Translations under genes and position numbers: made by a program
Shown here: in pieces, positions 53,684 to 61,582 of the stretch
Layout of the letters: each line of letters begins with the position of its first letter
How positions within the stretch are numbered: the first letter of the stretch is position 1
Source of the DNA: Sporocytophaga sp.
GTDB lineage: Bacteria > Bacteroidota > Bacteroidia > Cytophagales > Cytophagaceae
DNA: 64,000 bases
Assembly: GCA_024707265.1 (NCBI GenBank)
Contig: JANQAB010000009.1
Span: 124,001 to 188,000, forward strand
Direction of reading: 5' to 3'
The notes under the pieces: model-generated
What the model was told of the DNA's origin: nothing
What the model saw: only the letters and a program-made list of their open reading frames with translations
Database searches by the model: none

Positions 53684-54439
53684 TCATTCTCCTTCACAAT
53701 TTTTAAGGACATGCTTCAACGTAAAAGATACTCTACTTTCTTTTACAATGAAATTTCTCACCCTTTCACTTTCATTTATTGTGTAGAAAATTCGGTAAGG
53801 CCCTTTATGTAAATCAAATTGTATTTCTTCATCAAACTGATACTCTCCTTCCAGCATTGACTCTCCATTTAGGCTCGTAATGAGTATTTTCAAAGGAGAT
53901 CCATCTTCATTATAAAGCCCCTTTTGATAAATATTTGTAGCATCATAATCTTTATTTCCTTCATCAAAAAGATCAATAGGAATATCATTCTTAAACAATA
54001 AATACAAACCGTGCTCACAGTCATAACAAAAATCAAATTCTATAAGGAAATAAAATGAATTAACATCATCTATTGGAGGAATTTCAATGGCTCTTACTCC
54101 AAATACTATTGATAAATCAGATTTCTTATTTGCAATCTCATTGTCTTCTATATCGGTCGCAGATTGATAAATAGGAAGCACTAGATTAATATAATAATTC
54201 CAAATCCCTTCAAGAATTCGATCTTGATTTTTAATTACAAATTCATAAACTTCAATTTGTTTATTGGAAGGCGAGACTGTGTAATTATCATAAGATTCAA
54301 TGCGAATATTTATTTTATTATTCTCTCTGGGTTTCCAACAATAATAATCAAGAGTTTTTAATAGTTCTAATTCGGGTTCATTAAATGGTTCGAAGCACCA
54401 ATAATCATCCCAAACTTCATATTTCCTAAACTTATCCAC
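53684..54439 (-). CDS. Hypothetical protein, immunity-like context (DUF6985-like part possible)
   Basis: 251 residues, acidic and cytoplasmic. WDDYWCFEPFNEPELELLKT opens the protein. Then come IRIESYDNYTVSPSNKQIEV and FVIKNQDRILEGIWNYYINL, an arrangement that recalls DUF6985-type proteins in which residues at P-S-x-x-Q precede a helix. The remainder is beta-rich. It starts 39 bp after the SMI1/KNR4 gene, so both are probably one transcript. Immunity or regulatory role inferred from the neighbour only. Confidence 0.45.
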   Translation of the reverse strand: MDKFRKYEVWDDYWCFEPFNEPELELLKTLDYYCWKPRENNKINIRIESYDNYTVSPSNKQIEVYEFVIKNQDRILEGIWNYYINLVLPIYQSATDIEDNEIANKKSDLSIVFGVRAIEIPPIDDVNSFYFLIEFDFCYDCEHGLYLLFKNDIPIDLFDEGNKDYDATNIYQKGLYNEDGSPLKILITSLNGESMLEGEYQFDEEIQFDLHKGPYRIFYTINESERVRNFIVKESRVSFTLKHVLKNCEGE

Positions 54440-54477
54440 TTCTGTAAATTTAATTTATTGGCTAGTTCTTTTTCATC

Positions 54478-55440
54478 CTATGAGACATTTGAATCAAATG
54501 TTTTCTTCAACTTAATCAACTCCTCATAATTATCCTTATTAAACGGCACTAGTAAAAATTCCCAATTAAATTGTGATAAGAAGGGCTCCAACTTTTCTTC
54601 AATGAGAATTCTTAAATAGTTGGAATTATCTTGAAATGAATCTGCACCAATTCTTAAGTCAATCTCAAGGATATAGTTAAATTCCTTGTTACTCTGGAAA
54701 AGTAAGGTGTCGCTTAAAAATTGATTCGGTGTTATTACCACGTGGGCTGAAAGACTTGAATTAAGGTTTAACATAACAGAATACCACTTTTCAAAATTAT
54801 ACCACCCAAACCTATTATCAGTATTAAGTTCTAGCTGGGAATCAAATGTAGAATTGAATATTTCTGCAATCTTATCAATTGATTCTTCAGATTTTAATCC
54901 AATATAGAATGAAGTTGATTCATATCCATAATATACCATATTGGCGATTAACTCATCGTAAGATTTCAATCGAAACTTCTCTTCAAATCCGTTATCAGCA
55001 CATTCCAATTCAAAATATACTATTTCCGGAATTTCATATTCTGCTTCAACATTATAACCATAATCAAAGCATAGCATTGTATGCCCATCCATATGTGAAA
55101 GAATTGGAAGTCTATTTAAATCAAGAAATCCAGATTCTGATGATCTTTCGAGTTCTTCTTTGTCCATGTACTCTAGAAGAACATCGTTAAGAGTTTTATA
55201 ACCTTGGTAATTTTTTATAGGATCAAAAGTAGATCCATTGTATAAAAGCTCATTTACTTCTCCATTTAGAATTAAAGCACTTTTCCATAAATAGCCTCCA
55301 TTTTGAATTTTCATGTGCTCTCTATAAAGAACAGGAAACTTGAAACCAAGTTCAGATTCTTTTTGAACGATTTGCTCTTCGGTTCTTCCGATACTACTTT
55401 CATTAAATCCTTTCGCTGGTTGTTTCCAAATATCTATCAT
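54478..55440 (-). CDS. SMI1/KNR4-family protein
   Basis: 320 residues. Residues ~15-175 match the SMI1/KNR4 (SUKH) fold: EEQIVQKESELGFKFPVLYR, then the NGGYLW segment after the first helices, and LPILSHMDGHTMLCFDYGYN in the central sheet. The C-terminal ~140 residues (GLKSEESIDKIAEIFNSTF, LNSSLSAHVVITPNQ) form a second domain I cannot name. SUKH proteins are among the commonest immunity proteins of polymorphic toxins. No toxin gene is directly adjacent here, so it may be an orphan. Cytoplasmic. Confidence 0.75.
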   Translation of the reverse strand: MIDIWKQPAKGFNESSIGRTEEQIVQKESELGFKFPVLYREHMKIQNGGYLWKSALILNGEVNELLYNGSTFDPIKNYQGYKTLNDVLLEYMDKEELERSSESGFLDLNRLPILSHMDGHTMLCFDYGYNVEAEYEIPEIVYFELECADNGFEEKFRLKSYDELIANMVYYGYESTSFYIGLKSEESIDKIAEIFNSTFDSQLELNTDNRFGWYNFEKWYSVMLNLNSSLSAHVVITPNQFLSDTLLFQSNKEFNYILEIDLRIGADSFQDNSNYLRILIEEKLEPFLSQFNWEFLLVPFNKDNYEELIKLKKTFDSNVS

Positions 55441-55604
55441 GTGAATCTTTAAATAACCTCCACCATTACGTGTATAAAATGTCCCGGATTTAGAACTTGC
55501 TTCACAACCCGCTTACTTTGAATCTACGACTCCATTAAAAATAATAAAAATGTACGGAACTTGGAAGCTCTGCTCTTGGCTTTTGCACATCAACCATGTT
55601 CTTT

Positions 55605-56456
55605 TCATCCTTGTTTTTGTAGTATTGTTTTAAGTTCATCTAAAGCAAGCCAAGGTCGTCTGATATGTAGCATACGATGACAGTTAGAACATACTAAAGC
55701 AAGGTCATCAATTTTAGTTTCTGTTTCTTCTGTCAGTTGTGAAATAGGAAATATGTGATGTGCTTCAATAAAACCATCACCAAGTTCTCCATATGTGTCA
55801 ACAAAGGAAAAACCACAGATTTGACAACAAAGTTTTTTGTCTATCTGAATCCGTTTCTGTTTTGCAGCACAGATGAGTTCTCTGTTACGTTCCTTTGACC
55901 TGTGAAGTCGAAAAACCTCTTTGCCTTCAGGAAATGTAAGCTCTTCATCCTCCTCTGTAACCAGATACTCCTCCTCTATAGTCTGAACAGTCATGGTAAG
56001 TGTTTGCTGGATTTTTGCTTCAGTATAAGAAGATTCACTTTTCCGCAATTGGAATATTGGGCTGCCAATAATCCAAAGGAAAGAGTGTGCATCCAATAGG
56101 GTAGCATTGTCGTCCTTAATCCGTAGGAAGTTCCTAACTTGTTTGATGATGTCGTTAAATGTTGAGTAGTTATCCCATGAGGCATTACCACTTGTCCTGA
56201 AGTCTGGAACTCCTATAAGTTCAAAAATTTGATCGAAGCGTTCTTGCGAAATAGGCATAAACCTCCGACTGTCCTTGATGAAAAACAAATATGCAATGAA
56301 TTGATATGAAAGGCCTTCCTCCAGGAGCAACTGAAATGCGTCACCGTCTTTGATTTTACTCTTATAAAAACTGAAAAGAGTATTTTCAAGTGATTTACTT
56401 TTCTGCCTTTTAGAAAAGTCGTCCTTTTTTTCTCCAGTCAACAAGGTTGTTGTCAA
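55605..56456 (-). CDS. HNH endonuclease, C-terminal part (gene frameshifted)
   Basis: 283 codons. The C-terminal ~75 residues are an HNH/His-Me finger with zinc ligands: C211-x-x-C214 in CCQICG, catalytic E231-x-H233-H234 in EAHHIFPIS, and C256-x-x-C259-H260 in CSNCH. The first codons overlap the end of the frame at 56410-56718, and homology crosses at WRKK: removing one A from the A7 run at about 56427-56433 joins ...VDWRKK to DDFSKRQKSKSLENTLF. The full protein would be about 370 residues. Such HNH proteins are restriction-like and frequent in defence islands. Confidence 0.75.
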   Translation of the reverse strand: MTTTLLTGEKKDDFSKRQKSKSLENTLFSFYKSKIKDGDAFQLLLEEGLSYQFIAYLFFIKDSRRFMPISQERFDQIFELIGVPDFRTSGNASWDNYSTFNDIIKQVRNFLRIKDDNATLLDAHSFLWIIGSPIFQLRKSESSYTEAKIQQTLTMTVQTIEEEYLVTEEDEELTFPEGKEVFRLHRSKERNRELICAAKQKRIQIDKKLCCQICGFSFVDTYGELGDGFIEAHHIFPISQLTEETETKIDDLALVCSNCHRMLHIRRPWLALDELKTILQKQG

Positions 56457-56718
56457 CCATTTGAAAATTGTGGTTAACCCTTGTCTTGATTGCTGAACTT
56501 ATGGATTGTTGAATTTTACCTGTTCCGATGTCTTCATACTTCCACCACTTTTGACCTAAATTTTCTCTCGCCTCATCATATACAGAATATTTGTAGTTTT
56601 CAGTATTGTCAACAAACTTGGACGTTTTGAATTCTCTGAATGGTTGATTGTCCTTATTCGTTATGAATTGCAAAAAGTTAGTAAATAAATTCTCTAAAAT
56701 TTCTGTAGTAATTTTCAT
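56410..56718 (-). pseudogene. HNH endonuclease, N-terminal part (frameshifted)
   Basis: 102 codons from an ATG at 56718. The segment NLGQKWWKYEDIGTGKIQQS with AIKTRVNHNFQMVDNNLVDW belongs, as I recall, to the N-terminus of HNH proteins with this layout. The frame ends 23 bases after the A7 run (GRLF, TAA) where the other frame takes over. Real gene: 55605-56718, minus strand. Confidence 0.7.
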
Positions 56719-56749
56719 GATGGACGGTCATTCGCAGTTGCCGGTATTT

Positions 56750-56769
56750 GAGTAGACGGCAGTCTACTC
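56750..56769. repeat. Short perfect hairpin
   Basis: GAGTAGAC and GTCTACTC with a GGCA loop, lying over the original stop of the GmrSD-like gene and between it and the HNH gene. It could be a terminator without a T tail or a small mobile scar. Confidence 0.45.
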
Positions 56770-56891
56770 GATTGTTTTTTTTCCTTCCTCAACTAATTCT
56801 ATTTCTAAATATGCAGTTTCGATACTATCAAAACTCCATTTCTTTATAGCAAAATCGACTATTTTCTTATGTCTATTTTCTATTGACTCTA
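56764..56891 (-). pseudogene. Out-of-frame tail of the GmrSD-like gene
   Basis: Directly after ESFFGK-TAG another frame is open to a TAG at 56764. Adding one T to the T7 run (about 56894-56900 on the coding strand) gives ESFFWK, IESIENRHKKIVDFAIKKW and SFDSIETAYLEIELVEEGKK. A W-x-x-x-x-I-x-x-R-x-x-x-(L/I) helix with a closing K-x-W is the normal end of DUF262/DUF1524 proteins. So the gene lost its last ~42 codons by one base. Confidence 0.65.
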
Positions 56892-58508
56892 TTTTCCAAA
56901 AAAAGATTCGTTTTCAGAAGTCGCAAAATCTTTAATCTCTGCTTGTTGATTTAAAAGTGGATTTGCTTTGTATGAGTTAAGTTTATCTTTGAAGGCCTTA
57001 TTTCCAATTGAAGCATTATGCGAACCTGAAATTAACATTAGATTTCCCAAACTATTTAAATGCTTGGATATGAAATCTTCAGAATACTCACGCTCTTCAT
57101 TCAGATCGTATCCTGTCGCTATTGGCTCCCCGTTCGTTGGCGTTTGCGGGGATATATGTTCTATTTGTTCATTCTCAAGACTAAAATTTTTGATGCTATA
57201 CCCTTTGTTCTGAATAGAATTTTCATACTCCCATAGCAAATAATTCAAAACCTTGCTATCATACATTCCACCATTTAGATAGTTTTTCGTGTTCGTATCG
57301 CTCCAATACCAAGATTCATTCAATTTGGTTTTAATCTCTTGCTTCAGATTTACTAATTCCCCATTAAAATTGAGAAGTAATGAGTTTAAACGCTCTTGAA
57401 TATTGGCTCTACTATTTATTAATCTTGCTCGAAAGGTTAATATTTCAAGCATGTTAAAGAGCGTATTTAATTTAGAGTTATCGTCTCCGAAATACTTGTA
57501 TCCTTTAATTACAAAAGGATAAATAAAGGCCGGTGCACTTATTTCAGATAGTTTTTGGGCATAAAAATTATTAGAGTTTTCAAACTTCTTCATATTCGAG
57601 AAAGAAGTATGAAGTTCAAAAATATATTTTTTAATCCAATCTATCTTGTCTTCCGATTTTTTAAATACTTCTTTAACATCTTCTAATGTTCTGTAATTGT
57701 AGCCTTTAATATAAGCGTTATTGTGGTAGATTAACACGCTGTCTTCATTCAGCTTTTTGAAATCATTAATTATTAAATAAATCAGTTTGAAAATATTTGA
57801 TACATTTTCAATATTCGATTCTGTTTGTTCTGGGGCACTATAAACGTACATTTGATACATAAAGTAAGATTTGATTTTTTCCATATTTGTCAAATCTTTA
57901 CCTCTGTTATTCTCTAATTCAAACATTAGTGCAGAATCCTTCTTTCCCTCTAATTCGATAATTGTGACATCCGTCGTTTCAACTTTGGTCAGAACTCTTA
58001 GCAAAATGTCCGTTGTTAGTTTATCTAATTCGGTAATAAAAAATGTTCTTGCCTCTTTTATTCTTACCTGGGAAGGTGTATTTGTTTCATATTTCTTTTG
58101 ATTGTCGATGATTAAAGAATCAAAACATGCTCTGTCATATTCTACAGGACGTAACTTTATATTTCCACCATTTTTTAAGAAGATATTTTCTTTAGTTTGA
58201 AAATCGAAATCTTGAAGTTCTTTTTCCCTCTTTTTGAGAACATTCAGAATTGAGCGTATGAAAATGGTCAACGTTGTTAATCTCTGTTGCCCGTCAATAA
58301 TTTCATACTTAACATCCTTCTTGACAGTTTCTAAAAGGATATTTCCGTAAAAGTAGTTATTCTCACCTTCAATTTGTTCCAACAAGTCGTTTAGGAAAGT
58401 TTGCCATTGATCTTTCTCCCAAGAATAGGCTCTTTGATAAACCGGAATTTCAAATGATTTTTGAGAGCTATCAAAAAGACCTAATGTGGTTTTTCTGTAA
58501 AAGTCCAT
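56889..58508 (-). CDS. GmrSD-like DUF262/DUF1524 restriction protein
   Basis: 539 residues as read. DUF262 (ParB-like nucleotidase fold): IPVYQRAYSWEKDQWQTFLN at 21-40, FYGNILLE at 53-60 and DGQQRLTT at 72-79. The C-terminal DUF1524 His-Me finger has EQIEHISPQTP near 446 and LGNLMLISGSHNASIGNKAF near 494-513. This combination is known from type IV restriction of modified phage DNA (GmrSD family) and related systems such as BrxU and SspE. It stands without a modification partner. The tail is displaced by a frameshift (previous entry) and probably removes a structural helix only. Confidence 0.8.
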   Translation of the reverse strand: MDFYRKTTLGLFDSSQKSFEIPVYQRAYSWEKDQWQTFLNDLLEQIEGENNYFYGNILLETVKKDVKYEIIDGQQRLTTLTIFIRSILNVLKKREKELQDFDFQTKENIFLKNGGNIKLRPVEYDRACFDSLIIDNQKKYETNTPSQVRIKEARTFFITELDKLTTDILLRVLTKVETTDVTIIELEGKKDSALMFELENNRGKDLTNMEKIKSYFMYQMYVYSAPEQTESNIENVSNIFKLIYLIINDFKKLNEDSVLIYHNNAYIKGYNYRTLEDVKEVFKKSEDKIDWIKKYIFELHTSFSNMKKFENSNNFYAQKLSEISAPAFIYPFVIKGYKYFGDDNSKLNTLFNMLEILTFRARLINSRANIQERLNSLLLNFNGELVNLKQEIKTKLNESWYWSDTNTKNYLNGGMYDSKVLNYLLWEYENSIQNKGYSIKNFSLENEQIEHISPQTPTNGEPIATGYDLNEEREYSEDFISKHLNSLGNLMLISGSHNASIGNKAFKDKLNSYKANPLLNQQAEIKDFATSENESFFGK

Positions 58509-59035
58509 ATTCTGTTTGTGTTTTTATAATGAATGCCACGATTTGGCTAAACTGCGTTTTAATGCAGTTTAAGTTTTGTTGGCAAATCGTTTTTTTCTAT
58601 TTTATTAAGTGTAGAAATAATCCAGCTAAATCTTTTTGGAATAGCCTACAATATTTCCTTATATATATCATGGTATTCAATAACTGAACATCCATTTGCA
58701 TTATCCATAATTTCATTTCATATGCAATCACCATATTTACCATTTTCGAATATAGTGAAACATATAGTTACCCGACATTCCCCGTTTGGTTTCAAAATTT
58801 CCCAGCAATTCAAAAATTCATTACTTGATACGTCAGTATGGATTATCCATTTAGATTTTGGCCGTTCAGTTTTTAATTTCTCTATAGGGCTTTACTCATT
58901 TTATTTATGTTTACTAATTGTTTGAGTATTGCCGAAGGTAGGGAACTTCAGCACTACTGATTAATAGAATTACTTCCGTATGCCCAATAGTTTATTACGT
59001 TAGACCCGCTTCTGGCAATAACTTATTTACAGCCT
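58509..59035. other. Gap with a decayed gene remnant
   Basis: 527 bp between the GmrSD-like and the 299-residue gene. It contains the coding remnant at 58646-58891 (separate entry). Around 58998-59004 a GTTAGAC heptamer is followed by GCTTCTGGCAATAAC, which recalls half an integron attC site but lacks its partner. Confidence 0.4.
58646..58891 (-). pseudogene. Coding remnant with an in-frame TGA
   Basis: Open frame of 57 codons (58718-58891) without a start: KTERPKSKWIIHTDVSSNE, then CWEILKPNGECRVTICF and ENGKYGDCI. It stops at a TGA at 58718, and the same frame goes on for 23 codons (NEIMDNANGCSVIEYHDIYK) to a TAG. The amino-acid make-up and even strand pattern look like former coding sequence. 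Family unknown. Confidence 0.4.
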
Positions 59036-59935
59036 TTATTTTACCCGAAACCAAGGTAGCTTTTGCTTTTGATAGTCACCGAATGATTTTGCATAATCCT
59101 TAGCCCAAGTTATTCCAACATTTATTTGTTCTTCAAGATTGTCGCTAGTGTATTCAAATTTCTTAATATTATTTAGTTTATCGTAAAGGTCTTCAAACAT
59201 CCAAGTTGAGCCTTCACCTTGTCTTTGTAAAATAACTGAAGTGAGTTCTGCAAACTTTGTTATGTGTGGAAATTCGTATAAGTGCCCTGTTGGTTCGCTA
59301 TTCTCAATTATTACAAACCTTGAGGAAAGTCCGAACCTTAAAACTTTTTGCATTACACTTTCTCCAATAATGTCTGGTTGCTCCTTAATTATGTAAGTAT
59401 AAAATCCAAGATTATCGAGGTGTGCTTGAATACGTTTTAAAAGTTCGAGTCCCTCACCAGTGTCTTTTCCTAATATTAAAACACTATCAGAGTTTTCAAG
59501 CATTGAATTTGCTCGTTCAAAAACACTATCAAACGCAACATTTATATTTTCCCCTAAAGATTTGCTGTCAATACTTGAAGGCTCAGTAAGTGTCCACCGA
59601 ATAAAAATGTGAACATCATCATCTTGTTCAAGTTCTTCGTCTGTAAATGGAATGCCTTCAAGTCTAAGCCTTTTTATTGCTTTTATCATTGCTTCTGAAA
59701 AGACGGAAGCGTGATATTTATGAAACCAATATTTCGTGTAAATATGCTCCTCAATTCTAATCAGTAATTTGTCGCCCATTCGTGCAATTGTACATTGCGG
59801 AAAATTGTCCTCAAATATGTTGTAAGTCACATTTTCGTCAATTGTCTTCAAATTAAGGTTGCTTAGTTCTGAAAAACTAATGTCCTCCAAGTCGTCAAAG
59901 TCTTCTTCGTTTTCTACGTCGTTGTGGCCTGTCAT
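59036..59935 (-). CDS. Hypothetical protein with Rossmann/TIR-like C-terminal half
   Basis: 299 residues, acidic N-terminus. From about residue 150 there is a parallel alpha/beta pattern: SVLILGKDTGEGLELLKRIQ, LDNLGFYTYIIKEQPD, SSRFVIIENSEPTGHLYEF, with F-V-I-I-E-N-S as a core strand. It resembles TIR or TIR-like effector folds where such a strand precedes a conserved Ser/Glu. I see no certain catalytic Glu, so the assignment is tentative. The N-terminal half (TKYWFHKYHASVFSEAMIKA) is probably a separate sensor domain. Its place in a defence-like island fits an immune effector. Confidence 0.45.
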   Translation of the reverse strand: MTGHNDVENEEDFDDLEDISFSELSNLNLKTIDENVTYNIFEDNFPQCTIARMGDKLLIRIEEHIYTKYWFHKYHASVFSEAMIKAIKRLRLEGIPFTDEELEQDDDVHIFIRWTLTEPSSIDSKSLGENINVAFDSVFERANSMLENSDSVLILGKDTGEGLELLKRIQAHLDNLGFYTYIIKEQPDIIGESVMQKVLRFGLSSRFVIIENSEPTGHLYEFPHITKFAELTSVILQRQGEGSTWMFEDLYDKLNNIKKFEYTSDNLEEQINVGITWAKDYAKSFGDYQKQKLPWFRVK

Positions 59936-60062
59936 ATATGATTGCTAAGTAGTTTCGGGCCTTGCCTTTGGGGTTTTGAAACCGAAAACTGGCTTTTATT
60001 AACTGCTCAAATTTCTCTATTCGCACTGTCTTCTCATTAACCAAAACCCGTGTTAGCTGCAC

Positions 60063-60593
60063 TTATCCTTCTTCTTCGTCAACCCTTTCTATTTTGTCAA
60101 AATGTCTTTCTCTAATATAATAAAGAAGGCATTCAGAATTAAAGTTTAAATTTTGTTGGATAAAGTTTAAAAATATCTCATTGGAAAGCTCATCGAAATC
60201 TAGCGTTGAATCAGGGTTTTCCTTTCTGAATAATTCTTTTGCTGAATAGGTTACAGACCTACTTTCAAGCGTATACACAATCCACCCTTTTTTCTTCAAA
60301 TAGTCCGCCTTCTCTTGAATTGCATTATTGTTAGATTTTTTATAGCGAATAATTACTGCAACCTTAACAAACGGATTGGCAAAGTCAATAATGGTATTAT
60401 CAAGAGGATAATACGGATACAGTCTTACTCCAATTGATTTAATGTCTGAATAGAATTTGTATTCTATTTCATTTAGAGTTTTCTTCCAATCTTCAAGATA
60501 GGTTGGTAGTTTATGGTTCCTTTCCTTTATGGCTGTGCTATATGCTTCTGAATATAGTCGCCTTAGTTGTTCAATATCGTGATGTGATTCCAT
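60063..60593 (-). CDS. DUF559/VSR-like degenerate nuclease-fold protein
   Basis: 176 residues. After ~50 helical residues comes VRLYPYYPLDNTIIDFANPF, then VAVIIRYKKSNNNAIQEKAD and LKKKGWIVYTLESRSV. This is the layout of very-short-patch-repair/DUF559-type PD-(D/E)xK folds (Y-P-Y-Y-P-L-x-x-x-x-I-D-F-x-N-P, strand, R-x-x-x-L-x-x-x-G-W-x-V). The acidic residue expected in the third strand is Ile (VIIRYK instead of VEIDG), so nuclease activity is doubtful. It may be a binding or regulatory version. Cytoplasmic. Confidence 0.55.
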   Translation of the reverse strand: MESHHDIEQLRRLYSEAYSTAIKERNHKLPTYLEDWKKTLNEIEYKFYSDIKSIGVRLYPYYPLDNTIIDFANPFVKVAVIIRYKKSNNNAIQEKADYLKKKGWIVYTLESRSVTYSAKELFRKENPDSTLDFDELSNEIFLNFIQQNLNFNSECLLYYIRERHFDKIERVDEEEG

Positions 60594-60737
60594 CTTATTG
60601 CTGCTAACATTCTGACATACTCCATATGGTGCATACCTCTATTTTAACAAAAAAGTAATTTTCAACTTAGAAAATTGTCTCCTTAATATGGACTGTATAT
60701 TTCTTATAAAAACACATTGCATAAATATACCATTTAA

Positions 60738-61571
60738 CTATTGCTTCATTGCAGTTTGCTTCGATCGAATTTTCTTTATTTCTAATTCATCAATTGCTTT
60801 ATAGTATTCCTCTGGAACTGAAAAATCAACTGGTACCTCATATGTCTTGATATAAGAATAAACCTTTTCTTCTATCCTTTCATCTCCGACCCAGAAAGAA
60901 CCATCCTGAATATAATGCATTACCTTTAATTTTCCATTGTTTCCTTCTCCTGTATTATTCTGCATATTATTAAATATAGGCTCAAATTCAAGATAATAAA
61001 ACAAAATTATCAAAGGAGTTTCCTTAGTTATTTGTCTGAAATAATTAAAGGTTTTTAGGTCTGGAAAATGACTATCAATAATTTCAATAGCAATATGAGG
61101 TTCTTTATTAGAATTATTTAAGCTCATACTAATACCAAAAATATCGGAAATAAAATAATTTGATTTGCCTACAGAATATTTAACTTCTTCTTCGAAGTAA
61201 TACTTTGTAAAAGTAAAAATTGTATCCAATTTACTTTTTTTAGTTTCATAGTCATAATACGAACAACAAATCCTAACTCTATCCCTCTTATTTATAAAGT
61301 TATGAATTGCGGCAATTTTTTCTTTATGTTCTTTAGATATCGACTTTCTTCCTCGAATATTTTTACGATTATTTCCTCTTGAAAAGAAATGAGAGCTTTT
61401 TCCTCGGCTTCTAATAAAAAGCAAAACTTCTTCAGCTTCATCAATAATTTTCTCTCCTTTATACTTTGCTCTTATCCCTTCATCTTCTAGCTGTTTAGTG
61501 GAAATAGATATTCTTGTTCCATCATTTAGTAGAACAATACCTTTTTCATATTTATAATGCTTAGATTTCAT
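60738..61571 (-). CDS. Hypothetical protein downstream of the SprB adhesin
   Basis: 277 residues. The N-terminus IVLLNDGTRISISTKQLED and EEVLLFIRSRGKSSHFFS precede a basic stretch (GNNRKNIRGRKSISKEHKEK). The central part is mixed and includes HIAIEIIDSHFPDLKTFNYF, which looks like a nuclease-type strand-helix, but no secure motif. No family recognised. It starts 11 bp after the SprB adhesin stop on the same strand and could be co-transcribed with it, although no signal peptide is present. Confidence 0.5.
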   Translation of the reverse strand: MKSKHYKYEKGIVLLNDGTRISISTKQLEDEGIRAKYKGEKIIDEAEEVLLFIRSRGKSSHFFSRGNNRKNIRGRKSISKEHKEKIAAIHNFINKRDRVRICCSYYDYETKKSKLDTIFTFTKYYFEEEVKYSVGKSNYFISDIFGISMSLNNSNKEPHIAIEIIDSHFPDLKTFNYFRQITKETPLIILFYYLEFEPIFNNMQNNTGEGNNGKLKVMHYIQDGSFWVGDERIEEKVYSYIKTYEVPVDFSVPEEYYKAIDELEIKKIRSKQTAMKQ

Positions 61572-61582
61572 ATTCTGTATTT

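Noticed and set aside
56764..60600. Integron cassette array
   Set aside because: GTTAGAC (58998) and a GTGTTAGCTGCAC (60047) look like attC halves, but I found no matching R''/R' pair, no integrase and no common spacing.
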